The notes below the pieces were generated by a model. It was given only the letters and a program-made list of their open reading frames with translations, made no database searches and was not told the origin of the DNA. The translations under genes and the position numbers were made by a program. From contig NZ_LVHI01000005.1 of assembly GCF_001645385.1 (NCBI RefSeq), forward strand, positions 50,710-114,709: 64,000 bases of DNA, in the 5' to 3' direction. Of this stretch, positions 55,284 through 62,318 are shown one piece after another; position 1 is the stretch's first letter; each line of letters begins with the position of its first letter. Source of the stretch: Rhodococcoides kyotonense (lineage in GTDB: Bacteria; Actinomycetota; Actinomycetes; Mycobacteriales; Mycobacteriaceae).

Positions 55284-55633
55284 CGGTCGGCGTCCGGGAG
55301 GCTGCCGCGTAGGGCTTGGAGCTCGTCGTCGGTAACCGTCTTCGCGAAATGCATTAGCACTGCGGCGGAGTCGTGGCTGGTGTCCAGAATTTCTCGCAGC
55401 GCCTGTGACGTCGCTTCCGCACGTGTCTGCGCGGGTGAGTACATATAGGCGCGCGAGACCTTGGTGCGCTCGACCCATCCCTTCTCGTGGAGATGGGTCA
55501 CCACGGTCAAGATGGTTGTGTACGCGAACTGTCGATCTGCCATGTGCGCGAGCAGATCGTGGACCGACTGCGGCTCCGTGCACTCCCACAGCACGTTCAT
55601 CACTTCTGCTTCGAGGTCGCCGAGCCTCTTCAT
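55280..55633 (-). CDS. BlaI/MecI/CopY-family repressor
   Basis: 117 residues: a winged-helix DNA-binding domain (RLGDLEAEVMNVLWECTEPQ, SVHDLLAHMADRQFAYTTIL, TVVTHLHEKGWVERTKVSRA) and a dimerisation tail (SALREILDTSHDSAAV region). This is the typical length for the family. No CopY-type CxCxxxxCxC metal site is present, so copper is unlikely to be sensed directly. It overlaps the M56 gene start by four bases and follows the second M23 gene, forming M23-blaI-blaR. The regulator of the six operators in this island is almost certainly this protein (strong inference from co-location and palindrome type). Confidence 0.93.
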   Translation of the reverse strand: MKRLGDLEAEVMNVLWECTEPQSVHDLLAHMADRQFAYTTILTVVTHLHEKGWVERTKVSRAYMYSPAQTRAEATSQALREILDTSHDSAAVLMHFAKTVTDDELQALRGSLPDADR

Positions 55634-55655
55634 CGCACATTTTCCCTTGTCGTCA

Positions 55656-56675
55656 TCAGGTGACATCCACACCGCGAGCGGATAGCCATGCCATCGGATC
55701 GGATTTGACCCCGTCGGGTTGCCACACCTCGTAGTGCAGATGTGGGCCGGTCGACTGACCGCGGTTTCCTACCGTAGCAATCAGGTCGCCGGCTTTCACT
55801 CGTTGACCGGCAGTGACCAGCGTTTCGTTGATGTGGCCATAGACGCCGATCGTGCCGTCGTCTTGCTTGACTCGGATCCACAACCCGAACCCCTGCGCCG
55901 GTCCCGATTCGATGACCTCACCGTCGGTCACCGACACGATCGGAGTTCCGATCGTGTTGGCGATGTCGAGACCGTAATGCGTCGTGCCCCACCGCGCGCC
56001 GTAGTTCGAGGTCAGGGTCCCCGACACCGGAACCAACGTCAGGGGACGGCGCGCCTCGGCCTCGCGTGCGGCCCGCTCGACCTCTCTCGCCCTGCCCTCG
56101 GCCAGTTGCTCGGTAAATCGTCGGGCAAGCTTGCCGACGTCGAGATCGGGCACCTGCAAGATCTGGGCCGGTTCCACCCCAGCGGCACTGCCCTGGGCCA
56201 GGCCGGCGGACGGCTGGTCGCTGCTCGATGCACTCAGCGCCACATGCTCGGCCGGTGCGTCCTGTGAACTGGCAGCTGCGGACAAAAACGCACCGACTGC
56301 CACAGAGGCCGCGACGGCGCGTCCTCCCGGCTTGGGGACTCGGCGCCGATGTGCACCGAGTCGGCGCACTCGGCCGTGCCCCTCGGTGCGGTGGTGTCCG
56401 ACTGACGCCGCCTTGTGCAGCTCCGGAACGCCTTCCGCGGCAGCGGGCGGATCCCCATCCTGCTCGTCGAGCCATGGTGTGCGTCGTTCGAGCGAGATGT
56501 CGAGCGCTGGAACCGTTGGGACCGACAGTGAAGTGGATGCCGGGACCACGAAGCGCGACGGGAGGAACTGGGCACTGGGTAGCTTGCCCCTATCCGGCAC
56601 AGCTCGTTCGGTCGACCGGTGGACGGCGAACGAGTGCTCGTCGTCGATGGTGTCGGGTTTGCGGTGTCGGGCCAA
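55656..56675 (-). CDS. M23 family metallopeptidase, first gene of the blaI operon
   Basis: 339 residues. A signal-anchor-like hydrophobic stretch (AVAASVAVGAFLSAAASS) lies inside after a long charged N-terminus, followed by an Arg/Glu-rich helical linker (ARRFTEQLAEGRAREVERAA). The C-terminal M23 domain has His and Asp in THYGLDIAN and His in GPHLHYEVW. TTG at 56675 with AGGA upstream. It is a peptidoglycan hydrolase or scaffold; the zinc ligands are intact. It precedes blaI by 22 bases, so operator 3 would control it and the repressor together (autoregulation). Confidence 0.85.
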   Translation of the reverse strand: MARHRKPDTIDDEHSFAVHRSTERAVPDRGKLPSAQFLPSRFVVPASTSLSVPTVPALDISLERRTPWLDEQDGDPPAAAEGVPELHKAASVGHHRTEGHGRVRRLGAHRRRVPKPGGRAVAASVAVGAFLSAAASSQDAPAEHVALSASSSDQPSAGLAQGSAAGVEPAQILQVPDLDVGKLARRFTEQLAEGRAREVERAAREAEARRPLTLVPVSGTLTSNYGARWGTTHYGLDIANTIGTPIVSVTDGEVIESGPAQGFGLWIRVKQDDGTIGVYGHINETLVTAGQRVKAGDLIATVGNRGQSTGPHLHYEVWQPDGVKSDPMAWLSARGVDVT

Positions 56676-56752
56676 AAGGTGAGTCCTCGGTTGCTCACGC
56701 GACTTGAAAGCCTGCGGGAGATAACGAATTGGTGACGGTCAACGGACAGGCT

Positions 56753-56773
56753 ACTACTATTCCGCATAGTTTT
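56753..56773. promoter_or_regulatory. BlaI-type operator 3 (M23-blaI-blaR operon)
   Basis: Imperfect copy: TACTATT-CCG-CATAGTT in the core, matching the other operators in 12 of 14 arm positions. Placed about 80 bases upstream of the M23 gene. The weaker match at the repressor's own operon fits autoregulation at higher repressor level. Confidence 0.7.
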
Positions 56774-56862
56774 TCGCCGAGGATCTCGCGATGGGGAATC
56801 GGCGCTGGTCAGACGCCATGTTCCCCGGTCGTGGAGAGACGTCCGAGGAGGGTGTGCGCGAG

Positions 56863-58884
56863 TCAGCCGTTACCCGGTCGAGACGAAAGGTCGTCCAGCA
56901 TGGAGTTGTAGGCGTCGAGTTCCTCATCACCGGTGTCGTCGATGGCTTGGTCTCGCCGCCGTGCTGCGTTCTCGTCAGCTGCGGACCAGCGCACCGCCGC
57001 GAGGACGGCGGCAGCCAACAGAGGGAGTTCGCCGATGCCCCAAGCAAGGTTGCCCGCGAGTCGTTGATCGGCGAGTAGATCGGAGTTCCAGTCCAGTCGT
57101 AGACCGCTGTAGAAGGTGCCGCCCAGCGCTGTCTCGATGTCGATGAGCGAGACCAGGAAGAACGCGAAGCCTGCCAAGGCGAGGATGCTGGACAACAGCT
57201 TGGACAGCCCGGAGATCGGCCGGGGCGTGGGATCGAGCCCGACGGTGCCCCAGAAGAACAACAGGCCCACGATCAGGAACCACGCTTTCATCGCCGCGTG
57301 TGCCACATGCGAATCGGCGACGAAATCGAACACTCCGCCCGAATACAGCAGATAGAAGCTCCCCAGTAGCATCGCTGCACCGATCCATGGATTGAGCAAG
57401 AACGCGGTCGTTCGACTGTGGAACGCTGCTGACAGCCATCGTCGAAGTCCGGGAGCAGCGCCGGGTGATGCTGTCGGCAGGATCGATGCCACCAGCGTGA
57501 TCGGGCGCCCGATCACCAGTAGCAGCGGTGTCGCGATCGCCACTGCGGTCAATCCGGCCATGTGCACGCTGAACATCGCCGGACTGTAGAGACCGACGCC
57601 GGACGATGTGGCGATCAACAGCACCGCGGTCCCCGCGAGCCAACTGGCGGTCCATCGTCGTCGCCATGTCAGCCCTGCTGCGCGGCGGCGACGGAGTGCG
57701 ATCAGGTACAGCGTTGCCAGCAGGATTGCTGCCGAGCCGAACAGTAGATCGAATCGCCATTCGAAAGCCAGGCGTGCTGCGGTGGGCGGGCCGTCGAGCA
57801 CGAAGCCGAGTGCTTCCTCATGGGCTTGGGGTAGTTCGGTCGATTCAGGGGCGGGCGGGGGAGTGCGCCCCAGAGCGACAGCGAGGCCGATCGTGGTGAC
57901 CAACACGAGCGCCTCGATCAGGGACAGGGTGATGAGGGGCTTTCGGTTGGCTGGGTCGAGGGCGAGTGCGCCGACCGTGTTTCGTCGTTGACGCCACCCC
58001 AGGACGCCGACGACGGTCAGGGCGGCGACCTTGGCGAGTACCAGGATTCCGTAGGTGGACTCCCACAGCGAGTCCAGCGGCACCCGGACGGCGGCGTTGA
58101 TCACTCCGGATGCGGCCATGGTCACGAACGCGATCAGTGCGATCGTGGAGTAGCGGCGAGTGGCGAGTGCGAGGTGCCCTCCGCCGCGCAAAGCGTGAAC
58201 CAGTAGCGCGAGTAGTCCACCCGCCCATAGAGCTGCCGCGAGAATGTGCAGGATCAACGAGTTGGTGGCGATGTCGTGATTACCGCCGGTCGAAGAATGG
58301 CCGCTCACCGCTCGGGGCATCAGCGCGAACAACGCCATGGTGAGCAGAGCTGGAGTCCAGTTGTGCCGCAATGCTATCGCGCATCCGACAGCGGTTGCTG
58401 CCCCGATCAAGGAGGTGAACATCCAAGCGGTCGCGACATCGACGTCGCCGATGGCACGCAGAAACTGCAGCGGCTGGCCGGCGATCGCCCCGACCGGCTG
58501 ACCGGAGGCATCCGAGAGTGTCAACGGAACGAGAAGCGCCGCGCAGACCGCCCACACCGCGGAGGCTTTCGCTGCAGCGCGCACGGCGACGTAGCCGTCG
58601 ATGTCGAGCACTCCCGATCTCTGCGGCGGAACGAGAAACGCCGCCAGCAGCAAGGATCCCACTGCCACGACGGCCGATGTTTCCCCGAGCGCCGTGAGCG
58701 CCGGAATCCCGAACGTCGTCAGTGCCCCGGGATCGGGGATTCCCAACAGAATCAGGGCCTGCGAGGTCGACAGTGCCGCGAGTAGTGCCGCGACGATGCC
58801 GGCGATGGCAGCGCACAACAGGATCACCTGGGCTCCGGTGCGTCGATTCACAGCACCGCGGCGCTCCTGGGCATCGGTGGACAT
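56863..58884 (-). CDS. CopD-CtaG fusion: copper transport and oxidase assembly membrane protein
   Basis: 673 residues, with two membrane halves. The first (to about 380) contains CopD-domain helices and a conserved His turn (NSLILHILAAALWAGGLLAL). The second (about 390-640) is caa3/CtaG-like: VHMAGLTAVAIATPLLLVIG, ADSHVAHAAMKAWFLIVGLL, DLLADQRLAGNLAWGIGELP. It ends ELDAYNSMLDDLSS, like the stand-alone CtaG at 50855. CopD imports or passes copper across the membrane and CtaG delivers it to the oxidase, so the fusion may couple the two steps. ATG at 58884 follows AAAGG, with a strong hairpin in the leader. Confidence 0.9.
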   Translation of the reverse strand: MSTDAQERRGAVNRRTGAQVILLCAAIAGIVAALLAALSTSQALILLGIPDPGALTTFGIPALTALGETSAVVAVGSLLLAAFLVPPQRSGVLDIDGYVAVRAAAKASAVWAVCAALLVPLTLSDASGQPVGAIAGQPLQFLRAIGDVDVATAWMFTSLIGAATAVGCAIALRHNWTPALLTMALFALMPRAVSGHSSTGGNHDIATNSLILHILAAALWAGGLLALLVHALRGGGHLALATRRYSTIALIAFVTMAASGVINAAVRVPLDSLWESTYGILVLAKVAALTVVGVLGWRQRRNTVGALALDPANRKPLITLSLIEALVLVTTIGLAVALGRTPPPAPESTELPQAHEEALGFVLDGPPTAARLAFEWRFDLLFGSAAILLATLYLIALRRRRAAGLTWRRRWTASWLAGTAVLLIATSSGVGLYSPAMFSVHMAGLTAVAIATPLLLVIGRPITLVASILPTASPGAAPGLRRWLSAAFHSRTTAFLLNPWIGAAMLLGSFYLLYSGGVFDFVADSHVAHAAMKAWFLIVGLLFFWGTVGLDPTPRPISGLSKLLSSILALAGFAFFLVSLIDIETALGGTFYSGLRLDWNSDLLADQRLAGNLAWGIGELPLLAAAVLAAVRWSAADENAARRRDQAIDDTGDEELDAYNSMLDDLSSRPGNG

Positions 58885-58904
58885 GTAGAGGACCTTTCGT
58901 GGTC

Positions 58905-58942
58905 GGTCGGTGAAGCAGGCGGGTGCGCCTGCTTCACCGACC
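58905..58942 (-). promoter_or_regulatory. Strong hairpin in the leader of the CopD-CtaG gene
   Basis: 17-base perfect arms (GGTCGGTGAAGCAGGCG and its complement) with a GGTG loop. It lies between operator 4 and the CopD-CtaG start codon (20 bases upstream), so it would form in the transcript leader. It could be an attenuator, a stability element or a protein or metal sensor. Confidence 0.65.
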
Positions 58943-58948
58943 GGGAAA

Positions 58949-58965
58949 TACTACGCAGCATAGTT
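58949..58965. promoter_or_regulatory. BlaI-type operator 4 (between CopD-CtaG and CDF genes)
   Basis: Core TACTACG-CAG-CATAGTT, flanked by AAA on the left; imperfect. It lies between two divergent genes and can serve either or both. Confidence 0.7.
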
Positions 58966-59014
58966 GACACGACCGGGCCGGTCCGGCAAGCATGAACCAA
59001 ACGGTTAGTTGCAT

Positions 59015-59026
59015 ATATGCGCATAT
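59015..59026. promoter_or_regulatory. ATATGCGCATAT palindrome upstream of the CDF gene
   Basis: 12-base perfect palindrome, of the general type bound by ArsR/SmtB metal sensors, 40 bases before the CDF start and 50 bases past operator 4. Confidence 0.4.
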
Positions 59027-59065
59027 CACAATATGTTGCGTCGAACAGATCCGAAAGGGGCGATC

Positions 59066-59995
59066 ATGGGGCACGGACATGGACACGGCCACGGTATCGA
59101 CGCGAACTCGGCGGCGAGCGCCTCCGGCAGACATCTAGGACGACTGTGGATTGCAGTCGGCCTGGGGGCGGTCACTCTCGTGACGCAAGTCGTGGTGGGC
59201 TTGTACACGTCCTCGTTGGCGTTGCTGTCGGACTCCGCGCATGTGTTCACCGATGTGTTCGGAATTTTGATGGCAATCGTGGCGATCAAGCTCGCACAAC
59301 GGAGAACGACGCGTTCCGATCGCACATTTGGCCTGTACCGAGCCGAGGTGTTCGCAGCACTGTTCAACGCCCTGCTTCTGTTCGGTGTGGCGGGTTGGAT
59401 TCTCTTCGAAGCCGCACAGCGTATTTCGGACCCGCCCCAGGTGCCTGGTGTGCCGGTGATGATCGTCGCGGTGCTCGGTCTTGCGATGAATGTCATCGCG
59501 TTCGTGCTGCTGCGCAGCGGGGCGCAGGAAAGCCTCAACGTTCGGGGTGCCTATCTCGAGGTCATGGCCGACATGCTCGGCTCGATCGGAGTGCTGATCA
59601 GTGGTCTGGTGACCGTCGTGCTCGGCTGGCGGTACGCGGACCCCGTGATCGCCGTCGCGATCGGGTTGTTCGTCCTGCCTCGTGCATTCAGTCTGGGCCG
59701 CCACGCGGTGCGCATACTTCTGCAACATGCCCCTGCCGGCATCGATGTCACTGCAGTGGAGAAGTCGCTGAGCGGCGTCGACGGTGTCGACGAGGTGCAC
59801 GATCTGCACATCTGGACACTGACGTCCGGAATGGAGGTCGCATCGGCGCATCTGACCATCACCCCTGGTGCGCAATCGCCGAGTGTGCTCGCTACGGCGC
59901 AGCGAATTCTGGGCGAGGACTATGGGCTCGAGCACGCGACCTTGCAAGTGGAGCCCGCCGATGGGGAAGGCCGCTGCCGGGAGATGAACTGGTAG
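59066..59995 (+). CDS. Cation diffusion facilitator (CDF) metal exporter
   Basis: 309 residues. The N-terminus MGHGHGHGHGID is a metal-binding His tail. Six membrane helices follow, with the transport site motifs LLSDSAHVFTDV in helix 2 and EVMADMLGSIGVL in helix 5. The C-terminal cytoplasmic domain has VDEVHDLHIWTLTSGMEVAS. It matches CzcD/ZitB-type Zn/Co/Cd exporters using a proton antiport. ATG at 59066 with AAAGGGG upstream. Under the shared region with operator 4. It removes excess divalent metal and so complements copper handling in this island. Confidence 0.93.
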   Translation: MGHGHGHGHGIDANSAASASGRHLGRLWIAVGLGAVTLVTQVVVGLYTSSLALLSDSAHVFTDVFGILMAIVAIKLAQRRTTRSDRTFGLYRAEVFAALFNALLLFGVAGWILFEAAQRISDPPQVPGVPVMIVAVLGLAMNVIAFVLLRSGAQESLNVRGAYLEVMADMLGSIGVLISGLVTVVLGWRYADPVIAVAIGLFVLPRAFSLGRHAVRILLQHAPAGIDVTAVEKSLSGVDGVDEVHDLHIWTLTSGMEVASAHLTITPGAQSPSVLATAQRILGEDYGLEHATLQVEPADGEGRCREMNW

Positions 59996-60022
59996 TCGTA
60001 GCTCCCGGCGACGACTACCGGT

Positions 60023-60538
60023 TCATTCGCCGACGCCGGGGGCTGCCGACTCGCCGGAACGGGGCTCGAGCTCGGTCTGAGGGTGTGTGAGCAGCGATGT
60101 CACGATCAAGGCCGCGACGCCGCAGGTGATGTAGACATCGGGCAGGTTGAACGTCGGCCACCAGCCGGTATGAAAGTAGTCGGTGACCGCTCCGTTGACG
60201 AGACGGTCGATCACATTGGACACGGCACCGGCCAGGATCGAACCGAGCGCAATCATAGTCACCGGTCCGGCCTCCCGGGCGGCGCGCCAGGCGTACAGCG
60301 CCAGCCCTGCCGTGATCGAGCCGGTCACGGCAGTAACGACCCAGAGCGGCAAGGCGTTGCCCAAGCCGAAGGCCACCCCGCTGTTGAACGTCAGCCGCAG
60401 TTGCAGTGGTCCCAGTTCGGCCGGAGTCCCGGGAAGGCTCCGCCGGGCCCACGAGCCTGCACCGAGGGAGAGCACCACCAAGATGGCGACGAGCGCCGAG
60501 GTCGACAGGCGCAGCCGCGCGGCGGAGTGGTGTTTCAT
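60023..60538 (-). CDS. lspA: Lipoprotein signal peptidase (signal peptidase II)
   Basis: 171 residues, four membrane helices. Catalytic Asp residues are in GAVSNVIDRLVNG and FNLPDVYIT, with the conserved NSGVAFGLG near residue 52. It cuts prolipoproteins just before the lipid-bearing Cys. ATG at 60538. It is divergent from the lnt gene with operator 5 between. A main-chromosome copy is expected in any actinobacterium, so this is probably a second, regulated copy. The C-terminal tail is longer than usual (HPQTELEPRSGESAAPG). Confidence 0.93.
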   Translation of the reverse strand: MKHHSAARLRLSTSALVAILVVLSLGAGSWARRSLPGTPAELGPLQLRLTFNSGVAFGLGNALPLWVVTAVTGSITAGLALYAWRAAREAGPVTMIALGSILAGAVSNVIDRLVNGAVTDYFHTGWWPTFNLPDVYITCGVAALIVTSLLTHPQTELEPRSGESAAPGVGE

Positions 60539-60619
60539 CGGCCCTCGCTTCGGTTGTGCATCAGAGAGATTCGACTGTTGTCGACATTGCCGTTGCCGCT
60601 GGCACTATCACACGTCAAA

Positions 60620-60636
60620 TACTATTCGTCATAGTA
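60620..60636. promoter_or_regulatory. BlaI-type operator 5 (between lspA and lnt)
   Basis: Core TACTATT-CGT-CATAGTA within AAATACTATT-CGT-CATAGTAGTT. It lies midway between the divergent lspA and lnt genes. Confidence 0.8.
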
Positions 60637-60687
60637 GTTCATGTACGGTGGGGCTTCCGCGGCGAACGATGATGTCAGGAAGCGTTG

Positions 60688-62295
60688 ATGACGGTTACAC
60701 CCGATGCGGGACCGATCGGACCATCACCGTGCGGTGACCACGATCCGGAGCAGCCTCGTCGCGGACGTTCCAGGCGCGGATTCGGTATCGGGATCCGGCT
60801 TGCCGCAGCCGCCTCGGCGGGGTTGGGTTTGTACGCCAGTTTCCCGCCGATCGGAGTGTGGATTCTCGCGCCAGTGGCAATCGCGATGTTCGTGGCGACC
60901 GTGCGTGGACAATCCGCCCGCGCGGGCGCGTGCTACGGCATGATCATGGGCCTAGCGCTGTTCCTACCTCTGCTCCCGTGGGTGGGGGAGTACGTCGGCG
61001 CAGCGCCGTGGTTGGCACTGGCCACCATCCAGGCGCTGTTCGTGGCGATCTTCGGGGCAACAGTGGATCGGTTGTCCCGCTTGCGTTTCGGATTCGTCTG
61101 GATCGCATGTGCATGGGTTGCCATGGAGGCCATTCGATCTCGCATTCCCTTCGGCGGATTTCCCTGGGGAAGAATCGCATTCGGTCAAGCAGATGGCCCC
61201 CTTCTTCCCCTCGCCTCACTGGCCGGTGCTCCTGGTCTGTCCTTCGTCGTCGTCATGACGGGCAGCGCGATGGCCTTGTTCGTCGTCTCCGGTCGTGGTC
61301 GACGCGTGGCGTGCCTGGGATCGACCGTCGCCGTCGCGGCGGTGACCGTAGCGGCACCGTACTTCGCTCCAGCTGCGCAAGAACGGATCACAGTCGCCTC
61401 GATCCAAGGTAACGTGCCCCGATCGGGTCTCGATTTCAACAGCCAACGGCGGGCTGTGCTCGACAATCACGTACAACGCACGATCGAGCTCGCCGCCGAG
61501 GTTCGCTCCGGCCGGGTGGACCAACCGGATCTGGTCATCTGGCCGGAAAATTCCTCCGATATCGATCCGCTACGTAATCTCGATGCAGCGCAACGGATCG
61601 ATGAGGCAGCACAGGCGATCGGGGTTCCGATCCTCGTCGGGGCGGTACTGCAGCAGGACGACGGCACGTCCCGGAACACGTCCATCGTATGGGACCCGGA
61701 GACCGGGCCCGGGCAGGAGCACGACAAACGCCAGCTCGTACCGTTCGGGGAGTATCTGCCGCTACGCCCCCTTGTCACTGCTCTCGCTCCGTTCGCCGCC
61801 CAGGCGGGAAACTTCATCCCCGGTGACGGCAACGGTGTCGTAGACCTCGCCGGTGTCCGGCTCGCCGTCGCGACCTGCTACGAGGTCGCCTTCGATCCAC
61901 TGCTCACCGAGTCCGTTCGCGCCGGAGCAAGCCTGATCGCGGTGCCCACCAACAACGCCACGTTCGGCCGCACCAACATGACCTATCAACAGCTCGCGAT
62001 GTCGCGGGTGCGTGCAGTCGAACACGGCCGCCCCGTCGTCGTCGCGGCCACCAGCGGCGTCAGCGCCGTCATCGACGCGCGTGGGTCGATCTCGGGCGAG
62101 ACGGAGCTGTTCACCTCGGCGGCAGTGGTCACATCGATCACACTCGGTACGGGGCTCACCCCCGCCACTGTCGCCGGGGACCTCCCGCAGTGGATCGCGA
62201 CCGCGAGTGCTCTTCTTGCGCTCGGCTATTCGCTACGAAGGACACCAACTCCAGCTCCGATCCACCTCTCAACTACTATGCAGCGTAGTAGTTGA
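60688..62295 (+). CDS. lnt: Apolipoprotein N-acyltransferase
   Basis: 535 residues: six to eight N-terminal membrane helices (ASAGLGLYASFPPIGVWILA, VAIAMFVATV), a periplasmic nitrilase domain, and a last helix near the end. The Glu-Lys-Cys triad is visible: Glu in VIWPENSSD, Lys in HDKRQLVPFGEYLP, Cys in VATCYEVAFDP. It adds a third acyl chain to lipoproteins. ATG at 60688 is preferred to the adjacent TTG, with AGGAAG upstream. It is divergent from lspA, so both final steps of lipoprotein processing share operator 5. Its last codons contain operator 6. Confidence 0.93.
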   Translation: MTVTPDAGPIGPSPCGDHDPEQPRRGRSRRGFGIGIRLAAAASAGLGLYASFPPIGVWILAPVAIAMFVATVRGQSARAGACYGMIMGLALFLPLLPWVGEYVGAAPWLALATIQALFVAIFGATVDRLSRLRFGFVWIACAWVAMEAIRSRIPFGGFPWGRIAFGQADGPLLPLASLAGAPGLSFVVVMTGSAMALFVVSGRGRRVACLGSTVAVAAVTVAAPYFAPAAQERITVASIQGNVPRSGLDFNSQRRAVLDNHVQRTIELAAEVRSGRVDQPDLVIWPENSSDIDPLRNLDAAQRIDEAAQAIGVPILVGAVLQQDDGTSRNTSIVWDPETGPGQEHDKRQLVPFGEYLPLRPLVTALAPFAAQAGNFIPGDGNGVVDLAGVRLAVATCYEVAFDPLLTESVRAGASLIAVPTNNATFGRTNMTYQQLAMSRVRAVEHGRPVVVAATSGVSAVIDARGSISGETELFTSAAVVTSITLGTGLTPATVAGDLPQWIATASALLALGYSLRRTPTPAPIHLSTTMQRSS

Positions 62296-62296
62296 G
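62268..62296. promoter_or_regulatory. BlaI-type operator 6 (resB-ccsB operon), overlapping the lnt stop
   Basis: 13-base arms with one mismatch: CTCAACTACTATG-CAG-CGTAGTAGTTGAG. It spans the lnt stop codon and lies 22 bases before the ResB start, so it controls the cytochrome c maturation genes. Confidence 0.85.
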
Positions 62297-62318
62297 ATGC
62301 GGATCGAAAGGTGTGACA

